The translations under genes and the position numbers were made by a program. 64,000 bases of DNA. Origin: Xenopus tropicalis (lineage: Eukaryota; Chordata; Amphibia; Anura; Pipidae). Below, piece by piece: positions 57,901-63,536 of the stretch (positions are counted from its first letter, which is position 1; each line of letters starts with the position of its first letter). Below the pieces are notes generated by a model. That model saw only the letters and a program-made list of their open reading frames with translations. It did no database searches and had not been told where the DNA came from. Location of the stretch: positions 81,856,910-81,920,909 of the forward strand of contig NC_030683.2 of assembly GCF_000004195.4 (NCBI RefSeq), given 5' to 3'.

Positions 57901-59964
57901 TTCTATTGTGTAGCGCTGGCTCTTTCTGAAAGCTCAAACTCAGGCACAATGCATTGAGATGGCTGTCTACACTCCAATATTATATCTAAAGAAAATACAT
58001 GTGTTGGTTTAAGACCAAAGTTTAAATGGTAGAGTGAATTATTAGCCATGTAAACAGTGTAATTTAGAAACAGAAAGTACACCATAAAGATCATGACATA
58101 ATCCCTTTAAGAAATTAAGAATCACTTTGAGAAATGTTTTGTTGCAGTATTCTGTATGAATTGTAGTCTCTGATACTAATATGCAACCTGCTGCCTAACT
58201 TTATTTTAGGCAGAAATCCCTAACACAGACGATATCAATCAGATCTGCACACAATCTACCAATCAGGAAGCAAACACAAAACAGGGCATTGTTTTGAAAG
58301 GCAAAGTCACTCTTAGGGCCGTGACAGATGGAGAGATTAGTTGCCCGCAATAAATCTTCCTCGTCTCGGGCGACTAACCTCCCCGAAATGCCATCCCACC
58401 GGTGAGAATGTAGATCGCCAGTGGGATAGCATACGCGGCGCAGCGATTTGCCGAAATCTAATCTCCCCGGCTGCCACGGCCCTTAAGGGCGAGATTTGTT
58501 GCGCGGCCACGTGACAATTCTCCCTTGTCGCGGGCAACTAATCTCCCCGAAATGCCATCCCACCGGTGAAAATGTAAATCCCCGGTGGGATGGCATACAC
58601 AGCGCCGCAATTGCCCGAAGTTGCTCGAGGCAAATCGCTGTGCCGTGTATGCCATCCCACCAGCGATTTACATATTCGCCCGTGGGATGGCATATCGGGG
58701 AGATTATTCACCCGCGACTAATCTCCCGGTCTGTCACGGCCCTAAAAGCACAAAAATTTATACAGCAAATTTGGTAAAAAAAAAAAAAAAAAAAAAAAAA
58801 AAGAGAGCCACATTTATATACATTACAGGAGAGACCACGGAAGAGGGGGTTGTTTAGAGATAAATAATACCTCTTAATAAATAAAACAAAGATCTACTAT
58901 CAATTGCAGCATTCCTTTGTATAAGGGAACCAAAATTTCATCAAAGTAAAACACTTTCAATAACTTAAACTTCTATGTTTATTTTTGCCACCCACCTCAT
59001 ACTCAAATCCACCTCCCAAAGATCCTATGTCCATGTGCAGGTTTTTGAGCAAACGGGCAGATCCACGAGGGCTCTAGAGACAGAAAATAAGAAGTAAATC
59101 AATTATCTATACCCCATATGGGCAGGATGACAGTAACACAGACAGAAGATAATAATGTGTGTAAGACCTACAAGATGGTGTCATATATCCAGTCTACTGG
59201 GGATACCCTTGCTGTGTTCTTACCATATCTTCGCTTTCCTGTTCTCCATCATCATCTTCTTCTTCTTCCTCCTCATCCAAACCTGGTAGAATCAGACTAA
59301 CTCTCTCATCAGACCTTCTAACTGCACTACTCTTCGTAAAGGGTGCAGATTTACGTTGCTGTTAAACAAGTATGTTAATATAAGGGTATCAATACGATGC
59401 ATTATATTAAATAGCGAAACAACAACGCATGATTATTATTTTCATCATTATTTCTATTGTGCCGTTGTGTTTTGCAATGCTTCAAAACACAGTTTGTTAT
59501 GACATCAGTCTTTAATGGAGCTTACAATCAAAGTTCAAACACAGGGTCAATTTAATCAGGCATCAGCTAACACACCTTTTAGGTGTATGGAAGAAAACCA
59601 GATGAAATTCACACAGACATGGGAAGAACATACAAATTTGATGCAGACATTACTATAAATTGAACCTAGGACCCTAGTGCCATTATTATGCCCATATTAT
59701 AACCTATTTTCACATTTTAAGGAGTCAAATCATTTCCTTTAGTTCATCTTCTCTCACCACTATGTCTTATACATTTTTATGAATAAGAATGCTTTTACTT
59801 ACACCAGCTACACCACCCAGTAGAGAGTCAAAGCCGCCCGAGCTTCCAGCACTGCTACTCAGTGACCCAAGTGTTACTCCACTGCCTCCTGGCTCACCTA
59901 GACCTCGAAGAGGAGCAAGACTACCTAGAGATACTTGCACGGGTCCAAGGGGAGATCCCAATGA
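27231..59964 (-). CDS. cep164: cep164, centrosomal protein of 164 kDa (26 coding exons; 5' end outside window)
   Basis: CEP164 is a distal-appendage protein of the mother centriole needed for centriole docking and primary-cilium assembly. Its N-terminal WW region recruits TTBK2. That region is not in this window. The joined exons give 3,753 nt in frame (1,250 codons plus stop). Matches to the known vertebrate protein run from the LGSPLGPVQV...LAPLRGL segment, through the acidic stretch (DEEEEEEDDDGEQES), a very long Glu/Lys/Arg/Gln coiled coil (exons at 47757 down to 35377) and the conserved KKVVTFDLSDSDDS motif, to the terminal LLQLGLDENNQIKVYRY. The order and content of exons follow the human protein. 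The human protein is about 1,460 residues, so about 120-130 N-terminal residues are missing here, allowing for shorter linkers. Confidence 0.95.
27625..28045. mobile_element. Kolobok-like TTAA foldback MITE, complete copy
   Basis: TTAA lies at both ends (27625 and 28042). Termini TTAAAGGAACAGTAAAACC and ATTACTGTTCCTTTAA are inverted. The arms pair over AGCTGCTGTGTAGCCATGGG and GGCACAGGTTACTTAGCAGA with their complements. It lies in the last cep164 intron. Other copies are at 63537-63953 and (truncated) 40077-40400. Confidence 0.93.
28070..28640 (-). mobile_element. CR1-like LINE 3' fragment
   Basis: The ATGTCCATCGAGTTCAACC tail and CTGGATCAACTAGCAGTTAG (minus) are typical of this LINE class, followed by degraded RT-derived sequence. 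It ends 40 bp from a cep164 exon. Confidence 0.75.
28682..28814 (-). CDS. cep164: cep164 exon: IQAMIDTNKKWLENFRNDPK
   Basis: It encodes QVRMVQNVAQHTDKRS then IQAMIDTNKKWLENFRNDPK and VYPTLIM. This matches the human IQ/IE-N-R/K-WLE-NDP segment. The donor AATGCA|GTAAGA is strong. The acceptor is CACAGAG|AG; CACAG|A (end 28816) would need a different phase from the exon before. A CR1-like LINE tail ends about 40 bp past its donor. Confidence 0.88.
28815..29631. other. cep164 intron with SINE-like ancient repeat 29255-29410
   Basis: Contains GTAACTTGTTTACAGTTACA followed by CACAGGGAATTAAACAAGGG, the general form of MIR-like modules (ordered 'drop in, ..., cleared of ... tRNA-like' text). A similar module lies at 36140-36310. 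Confidence 0.4.
29632..29952 (-). CDS. cep164: cep164 exon: LTASLRRITAELNGVL ... KKWRKYFP
   Basis: This exon is 321 nt; acceptor GCCAACAG|GT, donor TTCCCAG|GTCTGC (weak). It encodes SGDLRAQPILPSKVHNLTAS, then LRRITAELNGVLSSLGPLSN, a Ser/Pro-rich linker, and SQSVDEILMKKWRKYFP. It matches IQRISSQLNGVLSMLGSLNS and VDDFLLEKWRKYFP of human. The reading frame stays open for about 120 nt past the donor. Confidence 0.92.
30551..30662 (-). CDS. cep164: cep164 exon: KKVVTFDLSDSDDS motif
   Basis: This exon is 112 nt, phase 0 in with one base carried over; acceptor CTTCTGCAG|ATA, donor CCCAA|GTAAGA. It reads ISEDDAVIRGRRNKKVVTFD then LSDSDDSCSAINHDLFP. The KK-V-TFDLSD motif is diagnostic for CEP164. Confidence 0.97.
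30952..31059 (-). CDS. cep164: cep164 exon: LQELESSLREE
   Basis: This exon is 108 nt, phase 0/0; acceptor TCCTGTAG|GAA, donor GAAGAG|GTGAGG. It encodes EAHSLNEFQSTMHKGQVLLQ and EKEQRLQELESSLREE. It matches [20 protein letters not shown] in human. Confidence 0.96.
31060..32208. other. cep164 intron, nothing recognised
   Basis: No repeat boundary or extra exon. Confidence 0.35.
32209..32404 (-). CDS. cep164: cep164 exon: KAKDFLHLQTRSM
   Basis: This exon is 196 nt; excellent acceptor (CTTTTCTCCCCTTTAG|T); donor GAAGAG|GTAAGA; ends in phase 0. It reads IRHYISSQGASIQKAKDFLH, then LQTRSMCHRQSLLHAAKKQW, and ends LLEDVKQNLEE. This is one of the best-conserved parts, matching [20 protein letters not shown]. 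Confidence 0.96.
32405..33250. other. cep164 intron; Kolobok-like scrap near 32570-32830
   Basis: TTAAAGGTATATTTCACTTT resembles worn TTAA-element ends. Confidence 0.35.
33251..33273 (-). CDS. cep164: cep164 microexon (left end certain, right end uncertain)
   Basis: The donor GACGA|GTAAGT is clear, and its two carried bases join the next exon correctly (Asp codon GA/T). In phase with the previous exon, only a 23-nt exon beginning at CCAG|GAA works (EYDNEMD), but that acceptor lacks a good pyrimidine tract. The better acceptor (TTCTCAG at 33302-33303) would make a 51-nt exon whose open frame (NAMTSVQNQ...) does not follow from the upstream phase. Confidence 0.6.
33493..33745. mobile_element. 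GATTAGTCGCC palindromic MITE, internally complete copy
   Basis: GGGGAGATTAGTCGCC and its complement, with paired GCCATCCCACC/GGTGGGATGGC cores. The outer termini have decayed. Confidence 0.85.
33785..33925 (+). repeat. Dispersed MITE-like repeat, copy 3
   Basis: CCTGACAGGCTTACCTAACT with ATATCTGATCTAAAATTGGC, the same order as 4685-4915. Confidence 0.5.
34120..34760. other. cep164 intron: A/T-rich repeat and Kolobok-like scrap
   Basis: 34190-34340 is rich in AAAAAGTTGC/TTTTTC-type pieces. 34540-34745 is related to 57485-58110 (CCATTGTTCTGCTGATCAGC). Confidence 0.45.
34816..34957 (-). CDS. cep164: cep164 exon: DPALRLEDL
   Basis: This exon is 142 nt; acceptor ACCTTCAAG|G completes an Arg codon; donor GTTCCA|GTAAGT; ends in phase 0. 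It encodes DLEEENRKSNIDLKEDTKVV, then MSPRVDPALRLEDLTASASS and VHGAAVP. It matches the PHFEPDLHIEDLRKS region of human CEP164. Confidence 0.9.
35071..35315. mobile_element. MITE with termini GGCTAATGGCAGACA
   Basis: The right end TGTCTGCCATTAGCC is the exact reverse complement. Length 245 bp; inserted between two cep164 exons. Confidence 0.85.
35377..35561 (-). CDS. cep164: cep164 exon: end of main coiled coil
   Basis: This exon is 185 nt, phase 0 in with two bases carried over; acceptor TTGCAACACAG|GAA, donor AGTCAG|GTACAT. It reads EIKSSTLNLKMQEDLVTEQK, continues to KRTELEAEVALLQSRYTQLL, and ends SKV. This matches [20 protein letters not shown]. Confidence 0.93.
36140..36310. repeat. SINE/MIR-like ancient module
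   Basis: GATTTGTCTAGGGTCACAGG then GATTCAAACCATGGTATC, the B-box-like GTTCAAACC form seen in tRNA-derived SINEs. Confidence 0.45.
36311..37640. other. cep164 intron, nothing recognised
   Basis: AT-rich, no exon. Confidence 0.35.
37645..38112 (+). mobile_element. CR1-like LINE 3' fragment (plus)
   Basis: The open frame 37665-37967 encodes [40 protein letters not shown] and the end of an RT. The tail GGTCTTTTTTCAACCCTATG is followed by repeated ATGTAACTA units. It is almost the same sequence as 14355-14970 in the opposite orientation. Confidence 0.9.
38500..38565. repeat. Imperfect CTAGTG simple repeat
   Basis: Repeated GTGCTAGTGCTAG units. Confidence 0.75.
38971..39039 (-). CDS. cep164: cep164 exon: coiled coil
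   Basis: This exon is 69 nt, phase 0/0; acceptor TCATACAG|GAA, donor ACAGAG|GTATAT. It reads EENIRQRRTSLEEKEKELSR then KTE, corresponding to [20 protein letters not shown]. Confidence 0.9.
39465..39548 (-). CDS. cep164: cep164 exon: coiled coil (KLQDMEQNLELR)
   Basis: This exon is 84 nt, phase 0/0; acceptor TTTTATAG|GAA, donor AGCCAG|GTAAGA. It encodes ENKLQDMEQNLELRRKQLLM and KTGQLDSQ, matching [20 protein letters not shown] in human. Confidence 0.93.
39676..39819 (-). CDS. cep164: cep164 exon: coiled coil
   Basis: This exon is 144 nt, phase 0/0; acceptor ATTCCCAG|GAG, donor GAAAAG|GTGGCA. It reads ERTQRSRMLERLQEELEKIR, then QLHEQELETECRELQRKQEE and RRNSYQEK, corresponding to the [20 protein letters not shown] region. 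Confidence 0.92.
40077..40400. mobile_element. Kolobok-like TTAA MITE, damaged copy
   Basis: Shares AGTAACAC, GAAAGTGTAT, GCCCTTCACTGGTAAAA and the mirrored CTAGTAGTGTTTCTGAAGCA with 27625-28045. It lies in the intron between two coiled-coil exons. Confidence 0.8.
40461..40583 (-). CDS. cep164: cep164 exon: coiled coil (LLQEKRLEVQRDHERKLERL)
   Basis: This exon is 123 nt, phase 0/0; acceptor TCCATAG|ATG, donor GATGAG|GTAAGG. It reads MSDLLQEKRLEVQRDHERKL then ERLKEDHQLELERVRDQLED E. It closely matches [20 protein letters not shown] of human CEP164. The intron separating it from the next exon upstream is only 118 bp. Confidence 0.94.
40702..40821 (-). CDS. cep164: cep164 exon: coiled coil
   Basis: This exon is 120 nt, phase 0/0; acceptor TTTTCATAG|ACG, donor AAAGAA|GTAAGA. 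It encodes TVSELQNSRLQVHEQGEVQT and FSELNLSNKKMLQLMDFEKE. The position corresponds to the less regular stretch before SSLLREKR in human CEP164. Confidence 0.88.
41047..41521. mobile_element. Kolobok-like TTAA element, second family, copy 1
   Basis: TTAA at both ends; left AAAGGAGAAGGAAAGGCTAA, right CCTTTCCTTCTCCTTTAA. Copies at 62038-62480 (reverse) and 45687-46318 (interrupted). Its interior holds the CATAATGCCTTGCTCCTG and CAGGAAGAAAAAACATTGAG segments. Confidence 0.9.
41522..42215. other. cep164 intron, nothing firm
   Basis: No extra exon was found. Confidence 0.3.
42216..42523. mobile_element. Harbinger-like palindromic MITE, complete copy with TTA duplication
   Basis: Termini GGGCTCTGGCACACGGGGAG and its complement, with TTA at 42213-42215 and 42524-42526. 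The interior palindromes use GATTAGTCGCCCGCGACAAA and GCCATCCCACCG cores. Related copies: 58316-58742, 33493-33745, 12095-12247. Confidence 0.9.
42527..43324. other. cep164 intron, nothing firm
   Basis: No extra exon in phase. Confidence 0.3.
43325..43402 (-). CDS. cep164: cep164 exon: coiled coil
   Basis: This exon is 78 nt, phase 0/0; acceptor CTTTGTAG|GCA, donor CAAAAG|GTATGA. It reads ALEDLEKQHAEELENLRAEV and KQKHQK. A SPIN element sits about 240 bp upstream in the adjacent intron. Confidence 0.9.
43642..43787. mobile_element. SPIN (Space Invader) hAT MITE with perfect 8-bp duplication
   Basis: It begins CAGCGGCTCTCAACCTGTGG, contains CCCCTTTGGGGGTCGAACGA and CATCGGAAAACACATATTTC, and ends AAAGGGTTGCGGCATTAGGA ACCACTG. 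This text matches the known SPIN_NA family. ATCTAAAG is duplicated at 43634-43641 and 43788-43795. The centre is deleted relative to longer SPIN copies, leaving 146 bp. Confidence 0.92.
44236..44505. mobile_element. hAT MITE with perfect 8-bp duplication AACTAGAT
   Basis: Left CAGGGATCCACTGAAACC, right GGTTGGGATCACTG. AACTAGAT at 44228-44235 and 44506-44513. Length 270 bp. Confidence 0.9.
44514..45007. other. cep164 intron, nothing recognised
   Basis: No exon or repeat boundary. Confidence 0.3.
45008..45224 (-). CDS. cep164: cep164 exon: coiled coil
   Basis: This exon is 217 nt; acceptor GATTGCAG|G, donor AATAAA|GTAAGT; ends in phase 0. It runs from LRMKELQEERKYTIERFETS, via IKEKMKADIEEAIKEEKILL, to LREKLSQETNK. 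Confidence 0.92.
45687..46318. mobile_element. Kolobok-like TTAA element, interrupted copy
   Basis: Left TTAAAGGAGAATGAAAGGTA as at 62038. It resumes after a nested insertion with AGGAGCAAGGCATTATGGGA and TTTTTCTTCCTGTTTGGCTT. The right terminus is missing. Confidence 0.82.
45836..46211. mobile_element. Nested palindromic MITE, termini GGGCACATTTACTAATCCAC
   Basis: The right end (inverted) is GGGCTGATTTACTAATCCAC. CTTGG flanks both ends (45831-45835 and 46212-46216). The interior has three near-tandem CGTAAATTGTCGCGACTTTT units and one inverted copy. Inserted in the TTAA element. Confidence 0.88.
46524..46655 (-). CDS. cep164: cep164 exon: coiled coil
   Basis: This exon is 132 nt; acceptor CTTCTGCAG|G, donor AAGCTAAG|GTTAGG; split Arg codons at both ends. 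It reads ALEELLAKQTQEEETKMREV, then QMQRLVRLEKELEIEQEEEQ and KKL. Confidence 0.9.
46656..47325. other. cep164 intron, nothing recognised
   Basis: No additional exon. Confidence 0.3.
47326..47757 (-). CDS. cep164: cep164 exon: start of the coiled coil
   Basis: At 432 nt this is the largest exon. The acceptor is CTCTGTTAG|G and the donor CTGAG|GTATCA; the codon AG/G (Arg) is split at both ends. It begins HIKPSKDTVESVGGELESSL. The end is Glu/Lys-rich: QEEMELKDKHKQRLEELRET then LRKEEEKKSLEMRQGHENNL. The second half has heptad-like spacing and matches the opening of the CEP164 coiled coil. Confidence 0.92.
47837..47946 (-). CDS. cep164: cep164 exon: Glu-rich segment
   Basis: This exon is 110 nt, phase 0 in, two bases carried over; acceptor TTACCCCTAG|AAT, donor GACAG|GTAAAA. 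It encodes NDIIEEEAEEEVDEDIEEEV followed by IEEEVGPRRALPQVTD. It is highly acidic, with mixed GAA/GAG codons. Confidence 0.82.
47947..48930. other. cep164 intron; worn Kolobok-like element about 48035-48440
   Basis: TTAAAGGGTTTTTATTTACA resembles TTAA element starts. The CAGCAGCTCTTCAGTTTGGA and GGTTGCTAGG stretch is common in this repeat class. Confidence 0.4.
48931..49008 (-). CDS. cep164: cep164 exon: GRLEEKVLDITALS
   Basis: This exon is 78 nt, phase 0/0; acceptor TCTGCAG|GAT, donor ACAAAG|GTGAGA. It reads DVLLSGRLEEKVLDITALSS then GPINTK. It is comparable to the SRISEHLLDVDVLSPV segment of human CEP164. Confidence 0.82.
49009..50060. other. cep164 intron, nothing recognised
   Basis: AT-rich without exon. 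Confidence 0.3.
50061..50240. mobile_element. TACAGGTATAGG MITE, truncated copy
   Basis: TACAGGTATAGGATTTATTA then TCCGAAATTCTTGGGAGG and TAAGTCTGCTAAAAATATTT match the complete copy at 55235. Confidence 0.75.
50579..50641 (-). CDS. cep164: cep164 exon: 21-codon linker
   Basis: This exon is 63 nt, phase 0/0; acceptor TTTGCAG|GAA, donor CCAGTG|GTAAGT. It encodes ESETSEGVKDLSGPAFSEKP plus V. Recognition rests on phase, splice sites and position rather than strong homology. Confidence 0.75.
50642..51735. other. cep164 intron, nothing recognised
   Basis: No exon or clear element. Confidence 0.3.
51736..52041 (-). CDS. cep164: cep164 exon: low-complexity linker (102 codons)
   Basis: This exon is 306 nt, phase 0/0; acceptor TTCTTAAAAG|GAA (weak pyrimidine tract), donor CAGGAT|GTAAGA. 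It begins ESLDYQNAKMSPVSNDALSP and ends with HPIMEQDSQD. It is rich in Ser, Glu, Pro and Gly, as expected for the disordered region between the acidic tract and the coiled coil. Confidence 0.82.
52160..52182. repeat. Poly(T) run
   Basis: About 22 T residues. Confidence 0.9.
52505..52700 (+). mobile_element. CR1-like LINE 3' scrap
   Basis: TAGGTGGTTCTTCACAGTAA followed by GTGAGGTTGTGGAATGCCCT matches the RT end of the copies at 14355 and 37645. Frameshifted. Confidence 0.8.
53543..53728 (+). mobile_element. L2-like LINE 3' tail
   Basis: TTGTAAGCTCTACGGGGCAG, TGTACAGCGCTGCGTACCCT and GGCGCTTTATAAATAAAG, then ATACATAC repeats. Confidence 0.88.
53729..54364. other. cep164 intron, T-rich, nothing recognised
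   Basis: No exon. Confidence 0.3.
54365..54500. mobile_element. Half copy of the palindromic MITE of 12909-13580
   Basis: GGGGTTATTCACACTTTTTT with GCGTTAAAATTGC and GCGTCTAAATTAACGCAAGT. Confidence 0.7.
54942..54970. repeat. Poly(A) run
   Basis: About 29 A residues. Confidence 0.9.
55235..55540. mobile_element. Tc1/mariner-like MITE, termini TACAGGTATAGGACCCATTA
   Basis: The right end (inverted) is TACAGCTATGGGATCCGTTA. TA at both ends. Interior has TTTTGCATGCAATAAGGTTT and TTGAGTCTATGGGAGACGGG. Confidence 0.85.
55915..56025 (-). CDS. cep164: cep164 exon: acidic linker
   Basis: This exon is 111 nt, phase 0/0; acceptor TCACCCAG|GAG. The donor is weak (AAAGAG|GTGACC). It encodes ESQRVEESPAVSHTDDGSEP and ELQNLGKSDDEEESQKE. 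The linker is poorly conserved. The open frame continues about 147 nt past the chosen donor, so a longer exon is possible. Confidence 0.72.
56248..56957. mobile_element. Kolobok-like TTAA element, third family
   Basis: TTAAAGGGGTTGTTTAAC and GTGAACAACCCCGTTAA are inverted termini with TTAA at both ends; 710 bp. Contains a G run at 56399-56412. Confidence 0.88.
57485..58110. mobile_element. Kolobok-like TTAA element, fourth family
   Basis: TTAAAGGAATACTGTCA and TGACATAATCCCTTTAA, with TTAA ends; 626 bp. Worn relatives lie at 3410-3910, 34540-34745 and 60789-60890. Confidence 0.87.
58316..58742. mobile_element. Harbinger-like palindromic MITE, large copy
   Basis: Ends GGGCCGTGACAGATGGAGAG and CTCCCGGTCTGTCACGGCCC; flanks TTA / TAA. 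The palindrome core is duplicated inside, making it longer than the copy at 42216. Confidence 0.87.
58774..58802. repeat. Poly(A) run
   Basis: About 28 A residues, 193 bp from a cep164 exon. Confidence 0.9.
58996..59073 (-). CDS. cep164: cep164 exon: NLHMDIGSLGG
   Basis: This exon is 78 nt, phase 0/0; acceptor CTCTAG|AGC, donor ATGAG|GTGGG. It reads SPRGSARLLKNLHMDIGSLG followed by GGFEYE, matching the conserved NLHLDIGALGGDFEYE segment of human CEP164. Confidence 0.93.
59224..59358 (-). CDS. cep164: cep164 exon: acidic tract
   Basis: This exon is 135 nt, phase 0/0; acceptor TTTAACAG|CAA, donor GATATG|GTAAGA. It encodes QRKSAPFTKSSAVRRSDER, then VSLILPGLDEEEEEEDDDGE and QESEDM. It matches the mammalian segment with the LLGLGEE...DEEES acidic run. 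The acidic tract is non-repetitive at codon level (mixed GAG/GAA/GAT). Confidence 0.9.
59545..59690. repeat. Ancient SINE/LINE-like module
   Basis: GAAATTCACACAGACATGGG then AGAACATACAAATTTGATGC and ATTGAACCTAGGACCCTAGT, a text common in old vertebrate repeats. Confidence 0.5.
59803..59964 (-). CDS. cep164: cep164 exon: LAPLRGL segment
   Basis: This exon is 162 nt, phase 0 in and out; acceptor TTTTCTAG|TCA, donor GCTGGT|GTAAGT. It reads SLGSPLGPVQVSLGSLAPLR and continues with a Gly/Ser-rich tract to SLLGGVAG. It aligns with the LGSSLAPV...GGLAPLRGL region just after the lysine-rich tract of mammalian CEP164. It is the first certain exon in the window. Confidence 0.92.
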
Positions 59965-60267
59965 CTAGAAAAAAGCGATAGGTGATATAAGATATTGTAA
60001 GTGTGCCACAATGCAGTCTAACTGAATTTATAACTATATGTAAAAAATGTAAAATGTAATATTTCATATTAGGATACCATGTAAGTGTAATATTTTTTCT
60101 TTTAATAAATTAATCTGACTTACTACACCAGAGAGTGTGCCCTTTCCTTTGCTGGCATGTAATATTTCAGTGCCAACTCTGTGTTTTGTATGTATGAGAA
60201 GCAACCTTATTTATTCACAAAATTCACCCTTTATCCTTAGAGGGATACTGTCATGATTTTTATGATG

Positions 60268-60787
60268 TACTGTATATACTCGAGTATAAGCCTAGTTTTT
60301 CAGCACCCAAAATGTGCTGAAAAAGTCACCCTCGGCTTATACTCGAGTCGGGTGCCGTGGGTCCCTCCAAACTAGCACCCTCTGGCCTTTGTGTGCAAAT
60401 TAGGCCAACTGCAACCAGACCCTCCAGTGCCCTGGCCCTCTCCCACTAGCAATACTTATTTCCCCTTACATCTCCTAAGGGACCAGGTCTGCTGCCAGTT
60501 TGCCAATGTGCAATGAGCGTGGGGTAGTACTCATATTGTTTTTGTTGACCCTCTTCTCCACTTACAGAGCTAGTTTACTGTTTTTCTTTGAAATAACATA
60601 TACCCCACTGATGCCTCAATTAATGTAATTTTATTGGTATTCATTTTTATTATTAAAACTTAGCAGTAGCGGCTGCATGTCCCACCCTAGGCTTATACTC
60701 GAGTCAATACGTTTTTCCAGTTTTTGAAGGTGAACTTAGGTACCTCGGCTTATATTCAGATCGGTTTATACTCGAGTATAAACAGTA
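60268..60787. mobile_element. Tc1/mariner-like MITE with TACTCGAGTA termini, copy 2 (inverted)
   Basis: TACTGTATATACTCGAGTAT at the left; GTTTATACTCGAGTATAAAC AGTA at the right. The interior matches copy 1 (17688-18208) in reverse order, including GTCTGCTGCCAGTTTGCCAA. Confidence 0.87.
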
Positions 60788-60890
60788 CTTTTTATTTCTA
60801 AATTACACTGTTTACATATCAAATAATTCACTCTACCATTTAAAATTTTATCCTTGAACCAACAGATGTATTTTTTCTTAGTTTTAATAT

Positions 60891-62037
60891 TGGTGGGAGT
60901 CTGAGTCTGATATTAGGTGTCATTTACTTAAACCAAGGACAGAAGTGCAAAAGTGCAACCCTTAAAGCTCATTCACAGACAGCACTTCTATCCTGGGTCT
61001 GGCTGCGCTCTGCACCTCATCATAGATAAAAAGGTCTGCTTAGTTGACTGCAGATTACTGGTTAGTGCAATAAATAACAAAATCCATTCATATTTCACAA
61101 TTAAAACAACAGGCAGAAAATATGTTCAGCACAAGCCGTAGTCACTGAACTAATTGTGAAAAAGGGGGTATACTGACCCTTTATAACTGAACTATGTCTA
61201 TCTTTCAAATTTCTAGAATGCACTGGCATAGCACTAAATATTGGTGGACTACTTACTAATATATGTCTGATATTACAACAGAGCTGGTTGTAGGCTAATG
61301 CTGGGTAACATTAATATATTTTACATGGCTGGCTGCTGGGCTACTATTGTATCTGTGGCATTTTTACATATAACATATTACTGTGAGGTCTGCCAGAGTA
61401 AAACTGAGTTTGCAGCACTGTAAACTATAAACTTGGCATTACTGGATATTGGCTTCCAGCGTAAAGATGGGCATATACCTATGACATTGTTGGACACATC
61501 TCCCCCAGCCAAACTTAATCATTTGTATTGCATATATTCCCTCCATTCACCAGCACCATTACACTTTCCTAAAACAAATAGCAGCTTTCACATGGCAGCT
61601 ATGTTCCCTCTCACATATCTTCAGTGACATTTATATCTGCAAACAGCACGTGTGCTGTAAAGTTCAAGCAATGAAGAATGCAGGCTTACACAGGCAGAAC
61701 TTACTTTGATAAAAAGTCCTGCTTGGATTGTGCCCCGTAATGGTTAAACTGAACTCAGGACAGGAGGTTAGGATTAAAAATATGTTTCTCCAGCAGAGTG
61801 CACAGCTGGAGTTTCTATGGAAACCAGCAATTCCATCTCTCCATTGGTTGATAGACTGAAAGGTGTGTTTGGTGACAAGAACAGGCAAGAACAACTGAGC
61901 ATGCTCCGTAAGCCAAGAGCCAAAGTCAACTCCTAAGGGAGGGGCCAAGTGGGTTAGCGGAGGAGAAGGAATCCCAAGTCATTAAGGGGAAGCTGCAGCC
62001 ATACTATTAACCTCTGAACAACAGGATTGGCAGGCAT
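60891..62037. other. cep164 upstream intron, nothing recognised
   Basis: No CEP164 N-terminal (WW-region) exon was found here. Confidence 0.4.
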
Positions 62038-62480
62038 TTAAAGGAGAAAGAAAGGTTAAAACTAAGTAAGCTTTATTAGAAAGGTCTATGTAAATACAGC
62101 CATAAGCACTCAGAGAAACACTGCACTGAGTTCTCTGTCAAAAGATTTCTTGTCTCTGTTTTCCTCTGCCAGAGACACACAGGTTTCTCCTGCTCCCCCC
62201 TCCCCCAAGAATGCCAAGAACTCACTCCCCCCCCTTAGGAATGTGGATCTGAGCCAATCAGCAGGAAGCTTCCTCATAGTCTTACTAACTGAGCATGTAC
62301 AACGGTCTTGCTCTTTGTGAAGGAGTGAGGCATTACACAGTTCAGCGTTTTTTCTTCCTGTTTGGCTTTTGATCATCTGAACAGGAGAAATATGGGGAGA
62401 CTTAAGGACACTATTGAGAGAACTGAAGGTATGCCTGCAGCGTGAGATTAACTCTTTATTAGCCTTTCCTTCTCCTTTAA
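62038..62480. mobile_element. Kolobok-like TTAA element, second family, copy 2
   Basis: TTAAAGGAGAAAGAAAGG and CCTTTCCTTCTCCTTTAA with TTAA ends. Inverted relative to 41047-41521. Confidence 0.9.
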
Positions 62481-63536
62481 AGATTTCAAAGAGGCTGTTC
62501 ACTTATTACACTTTTTGTGGACAGTTTACAGGTACTTTAAGCCTTTTTTCTTGCTGCTGCTTACATTTGGAATGCCAGCTCCTCAGAATTTCTCAGTAGG
62601 GAATGTTCCCTCAGTTTCTTCAGAAATACATGCAAATTCTTGTAGCACTTGCATAGCACCTTGCCAAGTTCTGGCACTTATAATGCAGTGAAAAAAACTA
62701 CAGCACTTACTATCTTCCTATTTGAGTCTGTCACTTACCCATCCACTATTCAGGTATACAGTTGTGAAAATATTACACACTGGCTGAGAGTTTTAACATA
62801 TAAGGCATATAGACATATAACTGTGGTAGTCTTACAGAATACACATACTACAGGTGTAAAGTTAAGCATATATTAGCTGCCAATGTAAAGCTAGACACAT
62901 AAATGTGACGGTAACACATACTGACTGCCAGAATAAACCTAGGTTTATAACTGTACAATTAATTTATACTGGTTTTATGCTGGATATATAACTATGTCAT
63001 TAGTGTATATTTGATGAAAATACAAAGCTAGGCTTATAATGTTGATATAATTATGAACAGGTAGTCAGTTTAACTTACATGCATATATAATTGTGGCATA
63101 ACTACATACTGTAAAGCTGAACATTTTACTTGTGGTATTATGGCACACTATTATCCATGTAAATCAGTGAGAAACATGTTGCTCACTAACTTCTTGGATG
63201 TTGATTTCAGTGTCCCCAAAGCAGTTAGTTACTTTTGAATTCCTGACTTGGTGACAAGTTTTTGTTGAATAAAAACAGGATTCACTGCCAAATAATGCCT
63301 CCTGTAAGCTGATAGTGTGCATAGAGGCTGCCTAATAGCCAATCTTAGCCCTTATTTGGCACCTTCATTAACTTTTATCATGCTGTGTTGCTCTTTAAGT
63401 CTTTTTACATTTGACTGTGGTTCACGAGTAAGAAAGGATGGGGATCTCTAAAATAAATGCTGGATAAGAAGTTGACTCAGTTGTAAGCAGAACTTACAGT
63501 GGGAAACTAGGCTCCTAAGATATAAATTCAGCCCTG
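62481..63536. other. cep164 upstream intron; degenerate tandem-like stretch 62740-63150
   Basis: Phrases such as TATAACTGTGG, TACATACTG and AAAGCTAGGC recur about every 50-60 bp with heavy divergence, suggesting a very old tandem array. No exon. Confidence 0.4.
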
